Part shown: positions 36,318 through 45,127 of the stretch, one piece after another
Layout: the number at the start of each line of letters is the position of its first letter
How positions within the stretch are numbered: the first letter of the stretch is position 1
Assembly (NCBI RefSeq): GCF_900109685.1
Contig: NZ_FOBB01000001.1
Coordinates: forward strand, 1,302,001-1,366,000
DNA: 64,000 nt
Origin: Chitinophaga rupis
Lineage (GTDB): Bacteria; Bacteroidota; Bacteroidia; Chitinophagales; Chitinophagaceae
Reading direction: 5' to 3'
The notes under the pieces: model-generated
Seen by the model: the letters and a program-made list of their open reading frames with translations, nothing else
What the model was told of the DNA's origin: nothing
Database searches by the model: none
Position numbers and translations under genes: made by a program

Positions 36318-37697
36318 ATGAGATCATACTTTAGCAGATATATATATTCAGCGGTTATCGTGGCCATGGTAGCCATTACGCCTGCCTGTAATAAGAAGCT
36401 GGATGTGGTACCCGGGCAAAATATAAGCCCGGACCAGATCACCACGGCAGGAGACGTAGATGCCACTATTTTAGGCGCCTATAAATCCATGCAGCATTAC
36501 AACGCTTATGGCGAGCGCTATTTTCTTATATCCGATATGATGGCTAATTCCAGTGAACTGGAGTTTGTAGGTACATTCCAGAACTATGCGGATATATTCT
36601 TTCACCGCCAACAAAAAACAAACAGTATTCCGGAAGGCATCTGGGATCGCAGTTATCAGATCATTAATGCGTGCAATATAGTGTTGGATAAAATAGACCT
36701 GGTAACAGACGCAGATATGAAGGCACAGCTTACCGGAGAAGCCAAATTCATCAGAGCTATTGCCTATTACAACCTGAGCGGCCTGTTTGGTAAGCCTTAC
36801 TCTGACGGCAACCTTAATACAAACCTGGCTGTGCCGCTGGTACTGGAACCGGTGCTGAGCAGTGATGATATTTCAAAAGGCGATGTAGCAAGAGCTACAG
36901 TTGGAGAGGTATATACGGTAATTGAAAATGACCTGAAAGATGCCGCTGCAAATTTACCTGAGTCAAATGATACCCGGGCCAACAAGTTTGCCGCATGGGC
37001 TTTCCTGGCCAGGCTGTATATGGCAGAAGCTAAATACCCGCTGGCTGCCGCTGCTGCAGATTCTGTAATTGAATCCGGGATGTTTAATCTTACCGCTAAC
37101 TTTAGCCAGGCATTTGGTAATTCAGCCAATTCATCAGAAGATATTTTCGCTATCCAGCAAACGAATCAAAGTAATGCAGGTACTGAAAATAATGGTATGA
37201 CCACCTTTTATGGTAGTTACCCAACCGGCCGGGGAGATGTACAGGTGAATACAGCCATTTTAGACCTGTATGAAGATGGTGATGACCGTAAAGCCTTTGT
37301 ATATGATGGTGGCAGCATTTCAGGGATTGATGGTGTGTACACCGGGAAATGGGCAACTTTGTACAGCAATTTGCCGGTAGTGCGTCTGGCTGAAATGTAC
37401 CTTACCCGTGCAGAAGCCAATATCCGTAATGGTTCTGCTGTTGGCGATGCTCCGCTGAATGATGTGAACACCGTACGCAGCAGGTCCCATGCAACACCGC
37501 TGGCCACAGTAACTGCTAATGATGTAGTACAGGAAAGGTTCCGTGAATTGCCCTATGAAGGTGATAAGCTGTGGACCATTAAACGCCTGAAATTAAGCAC
37601 CGGCACCCGCCCTTATAATGATCCGAAGTTAACCCTGCCCATTCCTCAAAGGGAAATTGATGTGAATGGCAAGCTTCAGCAAAATGATAGCTACTAA
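36318..37697 (+). CDS. SusD/RagB family nutrient-binding lipoprotein
   Basis: Surface lipoprotein of 459 residues that caps the SusC transporter. Signal peptide MRSYFSRYIYSAVIVAMVAITPAC with lipobox Cys, then the SusD family pattern: ISPDQITTAGDVDATILGAYKSMQ, the FIRAIAYYNLSGLFGKPYSD TPR-like segment, AARLYMAEAKYPLAA-type helices (FLARLYMAEAKYPLAAAAADSVI in pieces), and C-terminal VRLAEMYLTRAEA, RERFRELPYEGDKLWTIKRL and PIPQREIDVN. The open frame starts at 36285 but the ATG at 36318 gives the signal peptide. The short N-terminal Asn/Asp-poor ligand loops do not reveal the substrate. No glycoside hydrolase or sensor gene adjoins it. Confidence 0.96.
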   Translation: MRSYFSRYIYSAVIVAMVAITPACNKKLDVVPGQNISPDQITTAGDVDATILGAYKSMQHYNAYGERYFLISDMMANSSELEFVGTFQNYADIFFHRQQKTNSIPEGIWDRSYQIINACNIVLDKIDLVTDADMKAQLTGEAKFIRAIAYYNLSGLFGKPYSDGNLNTNLAVPLVLEPVLSSDDISKGDVARATVGEVYTVIENDLKDAAANLPESNDTRANKFAAWAFLARLYMAEAKYPLAAAAADSVIESGMFNLTANFSQAFGNSANSSEDIFAIQQTNQSNAGTENNGMTTFYGSYPTGRGDVQVNTAILDLYEDGDDRKAFVYDGGSISGIDGVYTGKWATLYSNLPVVRLAEMYLTRAEANIRNGSAVGDAPLNDVNTVRSRSHATPLATVTANDVVQERFRELPYEGDKLWTIKRLKLSTGTRPYNDPKLTLPIPQREIDVNGKLQQNDSY

Positions 37698-37719
37698 GTA
37701 CAATAGCTGTTTATAATAC

Positions 37720-37756
37720 ACAATACAGGTCTTGCCATTGGTAAGACCTGTATTGT
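37720..37756 (+). terminator. Rho-independent terminator after susD
   Basis: ACAATACAGGTCTT/AAGACCTGTATTGT perfect 14-bp stem with a 9-nt loop; only a weak T tract follows. Confidence 0.75.
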
Positions 37757-37814
37757 TCCTGTGAAGATCTTTCCCGAAGAAGTACATTATTTTAAACAAT
37801 ATAAATTTAACCCT

Positions 37815-38294
37815 ATGAACAAAATGGTTAACCTTCGTTACCCGCTTTTACTAATTATTTTAGGCCTGTTAACCAGCTTTAGTCCTCAAAACAACTCTTT
37901 GCTGCCTTCTAACACATCTGATACCAGCGCTATGGCACCTGGTGTTATAAAGGACAAGAAAAGATGTGGCCCTTTTATTTTTTTGCACAGCGTTGCTGGC
38001 GCATCCGTATCAGTGGCCCAGTTGCAGCCGCCGTCAGGAGGTCCCATTAGCGTAACCACTCCCACTTTGCCCTATTATTTCGGGCAGTTTGCAAACGGAA
38101 CTTACCGTATCACGCTTACCCTTAACAGTCATATGGCAACCGATGGCCTGATAGCGGTAGTTGCACAGGATGGTACCTGGGTGAGCTGCAAAACTTTCAA
38201 TACCGGTGTTTCTTTTATCTCTTTATCCTTTGTTGCCAATGTTTGCCAGGACTACAGGATCATTGTCCAGGATAACGGTGCTACATGCCCTTAA
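37815..38294 (+). CDS. Hypothetical small exported protein
   Basis: A 159-residue secreted protein I do not recognise. The ATG at 37815 gives the signal-like MNKMVNLRYPLLLIILGLLTSFS; a longer frame begins with GTG at 37761 inside the preceding terminator region and is less likely. The mature part has a Cys-containing, beta-rich domain: RCGPFIFLHSVAGASVSVAQLQPPSG, YRITLTLNSHMATDGLIAVVAQDG, SCKTFNTGVSFISLSF, VCQDYRIIVQDNGATCP (four Cys, possibly two disulfides). It follows the SusCD pair but past a terminator, so co-regulation is uncertain. Confidence 0.7.
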   Translation: MNKMVNLRYPLLLIILGLLTSFSPQNNSLLPSNTSDTSAMAPGVIKDKKRCGPFIFLHSVAGASVSVAQLQPPSGGPISVTTPTLPYYFGQFANGTYRITLTLNSHMATDGLIAVVAQDGTWVSCKTFNTGVSFISLSFVANVCQDYRIIVQDNGATCP

Positions 38295-38317
38295 GTAATG
38301 ATATTTAGGTAGATAAT

Positions 38318-38347
38318 AAAAAGGGATGTGGTTCATATCCCTTTTTT
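38318..38347 (+). terminator. Rho-independent terminator after small exported protein gene
   Basis: AAAAAGGGAT/ATCCCTTTTTT stem with a 9-nt loop, starting 24 bp after the stop codon. Confidence 0.85.
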
Positions 38348-38509
38348 CATTTATATGGTCCGCTATACAAGATTCCTGATAGCCTTATTTCAAGCCCTTT
38401 CCAATAGTGTTGAAAACTTTTTATCAAAATGTTTATTGAAAACCAATTGATTACAAGGGGTACTCACAAAAAATAACGTTAAACCCATGGTTATTCCGCA
38501 GCAACTACT

Positions 38510-38572
38510 TAGTTTTGCACTCCCGATTTTACGGGACAACTATTTACCTGACGTAAATTTTATTGTATAAAA
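38510..38572 (+). promoter_or_regulatory. Putative rplM promoter and 5' leader
   Basis: TAGTTTTG (38510-38517) is an exact -7 match. The 55-nt leader after it contains a CCCGATTTTACGGG hairpin (38522-38535). Ribosomal protein leaders in this position often carry feedback sites, but no known leader family is recognised here. Confidence 0.5.
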
Positions 38573-39016
38573 ATGAACACCTTAAGTTACAAAACTAAAT
38601 CGGCCAACGAAGCTACTGTAAAGCGCGACTGGTACATTGTAGATGCTACCAACTTAACGCTGGGTCGCATGAGCGCCAAGATAGCGGCCATTCTGAGAGG
38701 TAAAAACAAACCTTATTATACGCCTCATACCGACTGTGGTGATTACGTGATCGTGATCAATGTTGAGAAAGTGATACTGACCGGTAACAAAATGGACGAA
38801 AAGGAATACCAGACCTATTCTGGCTACCCCGGTGGTCAGAAGGCAGAGCTGGCAAAAGATCTGATCCGCCGCCGTCCGGAAGTAATGATAGAAAGGGCTG
38901 TAAAAGGTATGCTGCCTAAGAACCGCCTGGGTCGTAAGATGTACAAGAAATTATTTGCCTATGCCGGTGCCGTGCATCCGCACACAGCGCAGAAACCGCA
39001 AACCTTAACTTTCTAA
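38573..39016 (+). CDS. rplM: 50S ribosomal protein L13
   Basis: Large-subunit ribosomal protein of 147 residues, binding 23S rRNA early in assembly. Recognised from WYIVDATNLTLGRMSAKIAAILRGK, the YYTPHTDCGDYVIVINVEKV block, YSGYPGGQK and MLPKNRLGRKMYKKL. It is followed 14 bp later by rpsI, the conserved rplM-rpsI operon of bacteria. Confidence 0.98.
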   Translation: MNTLSYKTKSANEATVKRDWYIVDATNLTLGRMSAKIAAILRGKNKPYYTPHTDCGDYVIVINVEKVILTGNKMDEKEYQTYSGYPGGQKAELAKDLIRRRPEVMIERAVKGMLPKNRLGRKMYKKLFAYAGAVHPHTAQKPQTLTF

Positions 39017-39030
39017 TTTTTCTCTGATAC

Positions 39031-39420
39031 ATGGAAAAGCAAAAAAATACCATTGGTCGTCGTAAAGAAGCTGTAGCCCGCGTGTATGTAAGCAAGGGTA
39101 CCGGCAACATTACTGTTAACGACAAGGACTATAAAACATATTTCGCGCTCGTATACCTGCAGAACCAGGTAGAAGCGCCCTTTAAAACCATTGACGCGCT
39201 GGACAAATTTGACGTGAAGGTGAACGCTGCCGGTGGTGGTATTAAAGGCCAGGCAGAAGCTGTGAAGCTGGGTATTGCCCGTGCACTGTGCGAGATAAAT
39301 GCAGAATTCCGCCCTGCCCTGAAAGCAGCCGGCCTGCTTACCCGCGATCCCAGATCTGTTGAGCGTAAGAAACCAGGTAAACGTAAAGCAAGAAGAAGCT
39401 TCCAGTTCTCTAAACGCTAG
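39031..39420 (+). CDS. rpsI: 30S ribosomal protein S9
   Basis: Small-subunit protein of 129 residues whose C-terminal tail reaches the P-site tRNA. Seen: IGRRKEAVARVYVSKGTGNITVN at the N-terminus (IGRRKxAVARV), GGGIKGQAEAVKLGIARAL, and the C-terminal RRSFQFSKR, ending in Lys-Arg as in other S9 proteins. Second gene of the rplM-rpsI operon. Confidence 0.98.
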   Translation: MEKQKNTIGRRKEAVARVYVSKGTGNITVNDKDYKTYFALVYLQNQVEAPFKTIDALDKFDVKVNAAGGGIKGQAEAVKLGIARALCEINAEFRPALKAAGLLTRDPRSVERKKPGKRKARRSFQFSKR

Positions 39421-39424
39421 TATA

Positions 39425-39498
39425 TGGGAGCTATTAGCTCTTAGCTTTTGGCCTTTAGCTAAATGCTATCAGCTAACGCTAACAGCTAATTAAATTAT
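39425..39498. repeat. AGCTAA-word palindromic repeat
   Basis: Words GAGCTATTAGCTCTTAGC, CTTTAGCTAAATGC, TATCAGCTAACGCTAACAGCTAATT between rpsI and rpsB. Self-complementary AGCT units allow alternate hairpins. It may separate the two ribosomal transcription units. Confidence 0.6.
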
Positions 39499-39525
39499 TG
39501 ATCCTTTTAACAGAGCATAATAAAC

Positions 39526-40521
39526 ATGGAAAATAATACCTCATTACAGCAGCAGTTACTGGAGGCAGGTGTGCACTTTGGTCACCTGAAGAAGAAATGG
39601 AACCCGAAGATGCTGCCATATATCTTCGCCGAAAAGAAAGGTATTCACATCATTGATCTGAACAAGACCGTAGAAGGTTTACAGGACGCAGCAGCGGCCC
39701 TGAAATCCATCGCCAAAAGCGGTAAAAAGATCATGTTCGTGGCTACTAAAAAACAGGCAAAAGAAATCGTAGCAGAAGCAGCCAAGCGTATCAACATGCC
39801 TTATGTAACAGAAAGGTGGTTAGGTGGTATGTTAACCAACTTTGCTACTATCCGTAAGAGCGTGAAGAAAATGCAGAGCATTGAGAAAATGCTTACAGAC
39901 GGCACTTTCGATAACATTACCAAAAAAGAACGCTTAACCTTAAGCCGCGATAAAGAGAAAATGGAGAAAGTGCTGGGTGGTATCGCTCAACTGGCACGCG
40001 TTCCGGCTGCACTGTTCATCATTGACATCAGCCACGAACATATTGCACTGGCAGAAGCCCGCCGTTTAGGTATCTCTACCTTCGGTATGGTGGATACCAA
40101 CTCCGATCCTACCAAGGTTGATTTTGCAATTCCCGCCAATGACGATGCTACCAAATCCATCGCCATTGTTACCAACTACATCGCAGCAGCTATTGCAGAA
40201 GGTCTTTCTGAAAGAGCTACTGAGAAAACCGATGAGGTGATCGAAGAGGAAGAAGCAGATAACAAAGCCCTGCGCTTTGAGCTGGAAGGTGGTGAAGACC
40301 GTGAAAGAGCCCGCAGAGGCGGTCCCGGCGGCGGTGGCAGAGGCCCTGGTGGTCCTGGCAGAGGTCCCGGTGGTGGTGGCGGTAACCGTCCTGGTGGCGG
40401 TGGCCCCAACAGAGGCGGCGGCGGCAACAGACCTGGCGGTAACAGGCCCGGTGGTGGTGGCGGCGGACAGCGTCGTCCTTCCGGTGCAGGTGGCGGCAAC
40501 AGGCCTGGTGGCGGCAGATAA
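39526..40521 (+). CDS. rpsB: 30S ribosomal protein S2 with Gly/Pro/Arg-rich C-terminal tail
   Basis: Small-subunit protein S2. Residues 1-235 are the normal globular protein: [19 protein letters not shown], the [11 protein letters not shown] and [16 protein letters not shown] blocks, and [22 protein letters not shown]. After an acidic linker ([21 protein letters not shown]) the last 70 residues are almost only Gly, Arg, Pro, Asn and Gln in RGG-, GRGPGG- and NRPGGG-like repeats. E. coli S2 is 241 residues, so this 331-residue form carries an extra disordered basic tail that could touch rRNA or mRNA. The repeat DNA is clean and in frame. tsf follows, as in most bacteria. Confidence 0.97.
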   Translation: MENNTSLQQQLLEAGVHFGHLKKKWNPKMLPYIFAEKKGIHIIDLNKTVEGLQDAAAALKSIAKSGKKIMFVATKKQAKEIVAEAAKRINMPYVTERWLGGMLTNFATIRKSVKKMQSIEKMLTDGTFDNITKKERLTLSRDKEKMEKVLGGIAQLARVPAALFIIDISHEHIALAEARRLGISTFGMVDTNSDPTKVDFAIPANDDATKSIAIVTNYIAAAIAEGLSERATEKTDEVIEEEEADNKALRFELEGGEDRERARRGGPGGGGRGPGGPGRGPGGGGGNRPGGGGPNRGGGGNRPGGNRPGGGGGGQRRPSGAGGGNRPGGGR

Positions 40522-40527
40522 TATTAA

Positions 40528-40602
40528 TTACGAATTATCAATTACGAATTACGAGTTGTGATCTATGTGATTGCTTACATTCGTAATTCGTAATTATTTA
40601 AT
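40528..40602. repeat. AATTACGAATT inverted repeat between rpsB and tsf
   Basis: Words AATTACGAATTATCAATTACGAATTACGAG (in pieces) and the inverse TTCGTAATTCGTAATTATT form a hairpin with a 26-nt loop. Related words occur at 44106-44125 and 44817-45000. Likely a transcription-attenuating structure within the rpsB-tsf unit. Confidence 0.65.
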
Positions 40603-40649
40603 AGGTAATTGAACAAGTACTTCGTAAACTCTAAAACTATTTATAAGTC

Positions 40650-41474
40650 ATGGCAACAATTACAGCGGCTGATGTAAACAAACTGCGTCAGCAAACTGGC
40701 GCGGGTATGATGGACTGCAGAAAGGCACTGGTAGAAAGTGACGGTGATTTTGAACAGGCAGTGGATTACCTGCGTAAGAAAGGTCAAAAAGTAGCGGCTT
40801 TACGTTCTGACCGCGAAACCAAAGAAGGCGTTATCATTGCTAAAACCACTGCAGACAACAAATCTGGTGTGATAGTAGGCTTAGGTTGCGAAACCGACTT
40901 TGTGGCCAAAAATGAAGACTTCGTAAAATTTGCACAATCTATAGTAGACCTGGCCCTGAGCACTGGTGTTAAAACCATTGAAGAGCTGGGCGCTGCTTCA
41001 CTGGACGGCGCTACCGTTGCAGATAAAGTGAACGACCAGGTAGCCAAGATCGGCGAAAAGATCACCCTGAGCAAGTTTGAAAGGATCGATGCTGCTTCTG
41101 TAACCGCTTACATCCACGGTAACTACCGCATGGGTGTACTGGTTGGCTTCTCCAAAGAAGCTTCTGCGGAAGTAGGTAAAGACGTAGCCATGCAGATTGC
41201 TGCTATGAACCCGATTGCGGTTGACGCTGACAGCGTACCGGCTGATGTTATTGCCCGTGAAAAGGACATTGCAGTTGAGCAGGTAAAGGCAGAAGGTAAA
41301 CCCGCTGAAATGGCAGAAAAAATTGCCATGGGTAAAGTGAATAAATTCTTCAAAGAAAGCACGCTGTTAGCGCAGGCTTTTGTAAAAGATAATAACAAAT
41401 CCGTAGCAGATTACCTGAAATCAGTATCCGCTGATCTCACGGTAACCGCCTTTAAACGCATTGCGTTAGGGTAA
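40650..41474 (+). CDS. tsf: Elongation factor Ts
   Basis: Nucleotide exchange factor that regenerates EF-Tu-GTP. The 274 residues start MATITAADVNKLRQQTGAGMMDCRKALVE (conserved LRxxTGAGMMDCKKAL), then the TDFVAKNEDF motif of the core (TDFVAxN), and C-terminal FVKDNNKSVADYLK. A strong terminator follows, so the rpsB-tsf unit ends here. Confidence 0.98.
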   Translation: MATITAADVNKLRQQTGAGMMDCRKALVESDGDFEQAVDYLRKKGQKVAALRSDRETKEGVIIAKTTADNKSGVIVGLGCETDFVAKNEDFVKFAQSIVDLALSTGVKTIEELGAASLDGATVADKVNDQVAKIGEKITLSKFERIDAASVTAYIHGNYRMGVLVGFSKEASAEVGKDVAMQIAAMNPIAVDADSVPADVIAREKDIAVEQVKAEGKPAEMAEKIAMGKVNKFFKESTLLAQAFVKDNNKSVADYLKSVSADLTVTAFKRIALG

Positions 41475-41487
41475 TCGGATTCCAGGG

Positions 41488-41522
41488 AAAAAAGGAGAGA
41501 AGAAAATTCTCTCCTTTTTTTT
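41488..41522 (+). terminator. Rho-independent terminator after tsf
   Basis: AAAAAAGGAGAGAA/TTCTCTCCTTTTTT stem with a short loop and a long T tract. Confidence 0.93.
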
Positions 41523-41593
41523 GTGCATATACCTGTATATTTATCGTAAATAACTGATAAACTAACCACCTTCTACAATCTTATTATAGCGTC

Positions 41594-42307
41594 ATGTTGC
41601 CTAAGTACAAGCGAATTTTACTCAAACTGAGCGGCGAGTCCCTGATGGGCGATGGAAATTATGGTATTGATCCGAAAGTAATCACACATTATGCGTATGA
41701 TATTAAATCCGTGACAGACCTGGGCGTACAGGTAGCCATTGTAATTGGCGGCGGTAATATCTATCGCGGTATGAACGAAGCAGAGACCGGGATCGAGCGG
41801 GCGCAGGGTGACTATATGGGTATGCTGGCCACCGTAATTAACGGGATGGCTATGCAAAGCGGGCTGGAAAAAGTCGGTTTGTACACCCGCCTGCAATCTG
41901 CCATTAAAATGGAACAGATCGCGGAGCCTTACATTCGCCGCCGCGCTATACGCCACCTGGAAAAAGGCCGTGTAGTGATCTTTGGCGCCGGCACCGGCAA
42001 CCCTTACTTTACAACTGATACGGCCGCATCCCTGCGCGCCATAGAAATACAGGCCGATGTGATCTTAAAAGGTACCCGTGTGGATGGTATTTATACTGCC
42101 GACCCTGAGAAGGACAGCACTGCTACCCGCTTTGAATCCATCACCTTTGCGGAAGTGTACCAGAAATCACTGAACGTAATGGATATGACGGCCTTTACCC
42201 TTTGCCAGGAGAACAAGCTGCCTATTATTGTGTTTGACATGAACAAACCCGGCAACCTGCTGCAGGTGATCATGGGTAAACGTGTAGGTACACTGGTAAC
42301 CGCCTGA
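41594..42307 (+). CDS. pyrH: UMP kinase
   Basis: Hexameric bacterial UMP kinase of the amino acid kinase family, making UDP for pyrimidine and cell-wall precursor synthesis. In 237 residues: [35 protein letters not shown], the [20 protein letters not shown] block and [18 protein letters not shown], all typical of PyrH. It follows the rpsB-tsf unit, a frequent order in bacteria (usually followed by frr, which is not here). Confidence 0.97.
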   Translation: MLPKYKRILLKLSGESLMGDGNYGIDPKVITHYAYDIKSVTDLGVQVAIVIGGGNIYRGMNEAETGIERAQGDYMGMLATVINGMAMQSGLEKVGLYTRLQSAIKMEQIAEPYIRRRAIRHLEKGRVVIFGAGTGNPYFTTDTAASLRAIEIQADVILKGTRVDGIYTADPEKDSTATRFESITFAEVYQKSLNVMDMTAFTLCQENKLPIIVFDMNKPGNLLQVIMGKRVGTLVTA

Positions 42308-42332
42308 TAAAGTTAATGTGCAGATTATAGCT

Positions 42333-42380
42333 ATGCAGATGTGCAAATGGATCTTCGTTTGTACATCTGCATTTTCATTT
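42333..42380 (+). terminator. Terminator-like hairpin after pyrH
   Basis: ATGCAGATGTGCAAA/TTTGTACATCTGCAT stem (one mismatch, 10-nt loop) followed by TTTCATTT. It belongs to the ATGTGCAAAT word family also seen at 27918-28022. Confidence 0.7.
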
Positions 42381-42457
42381 ATACCATGCGCCCCGTTATT
42401 TACCGGCTAATATAAACCGGCATACAAGTATATTCCCGTTCATTGCACATTTGCAAA

Positions 42458-43591
42458 TCATTTAGTGTAGTCTGCTTTTAATACTTCCTGCAGGCGTTCA
42501 TAGGGGATAAATAAATTTACCTGCCCCATTGCATACGGTCCTATTTCATAGGGAGTGTAGCTAAACACAATGCCCTTATTGGTGAGCACAAAATTATTAT
42601 TGGGCTCAATACTATCTACCAGCAGCATTTCCTTAACAGGCTGGCCTTCCGGTGTCTGGTAAGCTTTGTGAAAGGACAGCTCCAGCTCCCGCGTGAGCAC
42701 CGGCTTATAGTCGCCTTTAAAAATATCATCCAGGGTAAGCACTTTTTTCCTGTCCAGGTCCAGCACCTGGTGTATGGCGCCGCCATTACCATGTGCGCCG
42801 CCGGTAAAATCATAGCCAAAGTACTCCAAAGACAGCAAGGGGTACTGGTTCCACACTACTTTTATATCGCCTTCAGAGGTCCAGTTCCAGGATGCGCTGC
42901 CTTCGCTTTGCAACGCAGCACTATCAATGGTGGCAGCGCTGCCTTTATAGCTGATCAGGAAAGAATCATTACTTCTTTTTACAAACTGCTGCGGATCATT
43001 AACCGGAGTTTTACCGGTAATGGCTGTTTTAATAAGATCGGCAATATCTGCATCTGTACGGGCAGCCGGCCATATAATACTGTTAGCAGCTTCGCCCATG
43101 GGCGATTTAGGGGCATTGGCCAGCAGCGGAGCGCTATCCTTTGCATAATATACATCAAAGTGTACTGCCTTACTAAAGTCAGGATGCAGCAGAAATTTGT
43201 ACGCGGTGCCTTTGCCGCGCCAGGTGCCGGTGAAGTTACCGGAGCTATCCAGCTTGCCACGGAAGGTGATCTCTTCATCGCCCCGGCTATCTTCGTATAG
43301 GGTTAACTGTTGACTGCTGGAATCCGGGCTGCCCCATATACTAATGGGCTCACCTACCCTGTCATATACGTAATAGCCGCGGTAAATATCCGGCCCGGTC
43401 TTAAGCAGCTGCATGGTAACCTCCTGCTCGCCCACCACGCCTTTCAGCTGTAAATAAAAATAAGGGGCGGCTGCCGGGGCTGTATTGGCTGCCAGCGTAC
43501 TGTCTGCTGCAGTATCGCCGGATTTACTGTGCTGCCCGCAGGCCGCAAGAACGGTGGCTGCCAGCAAAAAAAACAGGGGATGTTTGTTCAT
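42458..43591 (-). CDS. DUF3298 (RsiV-like) domain lipoprotein
   Basis: Envelope lipoprotein of 377 residues: signal peptide MNKHPLFFLLAATVLAAC with lipobox LAAC. The C-terminal third matches the DUF3298/RsiV-like domain: YFGYDFTGGAHGNG, KKVLTLDDIFKGDY, VLTNKGIVFSYTPYEIGPYAMG and FIPYERLQEVLK. The middle part has a beta-rich DUF4163-like region. Function unknown; related domains occur in peptidoglycan deacetylases and in RsiV, which binds lysozyme, so a wall- or lysozyme-related role is possible but not shown. Between palindromic regions, no partner gene. Confidence 0.85.
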   Translation of the reverse strand: MNKHPLFFLLAATVLAACGQHSKSGDTAADSTLAANTAPAAAPYFYLQLKGVVGEQEVTMQLLKTGPDIYRGYYVYDRVGEPISIWGSPDSSSQQLTLYEDSRGDEEITFRGKLDSSGNFTGTWRGKGTAYKFLLHPDFSKAVHFDVYYAKDSAPLLANAPKSPMGEAANSIIWPAARTDADIADLIKTAITGKTPVNDPQQFVKRSNDSFLISYKGSAATIDSAALQSEGSASWNWTSEGDIKVVWNQYPLLSLEYFGYDFTGGAHGNGGAIHQVLDLDRKKVLTLDDIFKGDYKPVLTRELELSFHKAYQTPEGQPVKEMLLVDSIEPNNNFVLTNKGIVFSYTPYEIGPYAMGQVNLFIPYERLQEVLKADYTK

Positions 43592-43614
43592 GGTATTTGA
43601 TGTTGAACAGGTAC

Positions 43615-43985
43615 AAGTTTACAAAATTATGCGAAACGCTGAATGCCTAATGCTTAACGCTGAATGCTATTCGCGCTGGATGTATTGCAAGATACATTCG
43701 TGTTTAGCATCAGGTGTTTTGTTTTCAGCACAGTATACTAACTGCCTGATAACAGAATGTAATCACAAGTTAGGCAAGCGTTCTGCATCAGGCATTTGCA
43801 TTTAGCGCAATACGCTAACAGGAAGCCTAAAGCCTGATGCTATCTACGCTGAATATATTATAAGGTAGGCAAGCGTTCAGCATCAGGCATTTTGCGTTCA
43901 GCGTCATACGCTAACAGAAAGCTTAACAGCTGATGCTATTTACACTGAGTGTATTATACGCTACGCCTGCGCTCAATATAATTTG
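43615..43985. repeat. Tandem 95-bp palindromic repeat (GCATCAGGC family)
   Basis: Two good and one poorer copy of a unit of about 95 bp: TAGGCAAGCGTTC at 43771 and 43866, each running GCATCAGGCATTT, AGCGcaaTACGCTAACA, GCCTGATGC-like words and a TGTATTA-like end. Each unit has GCATCAGGC paired with GCCTGATGC. The poor copy starts near 43676. The rest of the gap (43592-43615 and 43986-44135) shows no gene. Confidence 0.75.
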
Positions 43986-44116
43986 TAATAATTATTTTCA
44001 ATGGCATTCCCGTTGGGGTGAGACTGACTACAATTGCCCCGCATTTTGTAATGGACATTGGTGATGCACATCATCATTCACTTTTCCCTGAATGACGTAA
44101 ATCATGAATTTCCCAA

Positions 44117-44147
44117 TTCGTAATTCCTCATTCTCCCCTTACCTTTG
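44117..44147 (+). promoter_or_regulatory. Putative pdxH promoter
   Basis: TTCG (44117-44120; three of four to TTTG), 19 nt, then TACCTTTG (44140-44147), an exact -7 box 20 nt before the pdxH ATG. Confidence 0.6.
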
Positions 44148-44167
44148 TATCAATTAAAAACGGGTTT

Positions 44168-44815
44168 ATGTTAAATAAACAAGTAGCAGCACTGCGTAAG
44201 GACTATCGCCTGGCCTCCCTTGATGAAAGTGAGGTGGAAAAAGATCCGCTGAAACAATTTGAGCAGTGGTGGCAGGATGCCATTAACAGTGAGCTGGATG
44301 AACCTAATGCCATGACGCTGGCTACCAGCACCCCGGAGGGCCGCCCTTCCGCACGCATTGTATTATTAAAGAGCTTTGATACAGACGGGTTTACTTTCTT
44401 TACCAATTATGAAAGCCGTAAGGGGTTAGAAATGGCGGCTAACCCACAGGTAAGCCTGTTATTTTTCTGGCGGGAGCTGGAACGGCAGATACGTATAGAC
44501 GGTATAGTTAGTAAAACACCGGCTGCCATCAGTAATGAATATTATGATTCGCGTCCACTGGGCAGCCGCATTGGCGCTATCGCATCTCCACAAAGCCGGG
44601 TAATACCGCACCGCTCTTTTTTAGAAGAGCAGGTAAACACACTGGCTGAAAAATATGTACTGGAAACACCTGTGCGGCCTGATAACTGGGGCGGCTATAC
44701 GGTAAAACCGCTGTTAATGGAATTCTGGCAGGGACGCAGCAACCGCCTGCATGACCGTGTACAATATACGCTAACAGAAGGGGAAGGGTGGAAGATAGAG
44801 CGCCTGGCACCATGA
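44168..44815 (+). CDS. pdxH: Pyridoxamine 5'-phosphate oxidase
   Basis: FMN enzyme that oxidises pyridoxine or pyridoxamine phosphate to pyridoxal phosphate. In 215 residues: MTLATSTPEGRPSARIVLLKSFDTDGFTFFTNYESRKG (in pieces; the RxVLLK FMN site), FFWRELERQIRIDG, SRIGAIASPQSRVIPHR and WGGYTVKPLLMEFWQGRSNRLHDR near the C-terminus, all family signatures. Length is standard. Single gene with its own promoter, between two palindromic regions. Confidence 0.97.
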   Translation: MLNKQVAALRKDYRLASLDESEVEKDPLKQFEQWWQDAINSELDEPNAMTLATSTPEGRPSARIVLLKSFDTDGFTFFTNYESRKGLEMAANPQVSLLFFWRELERQIRIDGIVSKTPAAISNEYYDSRPLGSRIGAIASPQSRVIPHRSFLEEQVNTLAEKYVLETPVRPDNWGGYTVKPLLMEFWQGRSNRLHDRVQYTLTEGEGWKIERLAP

Positions 44816-44816
44816 C

Positions 44817-45120
44817 TAATTACGAATTGTCAATTACGCACTGCAAAACAGGGCATAGCCTGGCCCGCCAGGCGGGAACGCCATTGAAAGTAATTATGAT
44901 ATGAATAATTACAAATTGGGGAGTGCGGGGTTAATGGCTGTTCGTTGAAAGATATGTAATTAAGGGAATTCCGGATTATCAATCACAAATTACGGGTAAC
45001 ACTATACGCTGAAGGCGTAAGCCTCACAGAAATACTAACGCCTGATGCTTTTTACACTGAATGTATTACAACATACATCAGCATTCAGCCTCAGGCGTTC
45101 CGCGTTAAGCACAATCCGTA
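44817..45120. repeat. Mixed palindromic intergenic repeats
   Basis: AATTACGAATTGTCAATTACG words near 44817-44840 and 44975-45000 belong to the family at 40528-40602. From about 45003 ACGCTGAAGGCG, GCCTGATGC, CACTGAATGTATTA and GCATTCAGCCTCAGGCGTT repeat the words of the 43615-43985 unit. No gene other than THX at the end of the region. Confidence 0.65.
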
Positions 45121-45127
45121 ATTTAAA

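Noticed and set aside
33210..37697. Complete polysaccharide utilisation locus
   Set aside because: Only SusC and SusD are present; no carbohydrate-active enzyme or regulator adjoins them.
43615..43985. CRISPR array
   Set aside because: The repeated unit is imperfect, about 95 bp long and palindromic throughout, with no short direct repeats separated by unique spacers and no cas genes.
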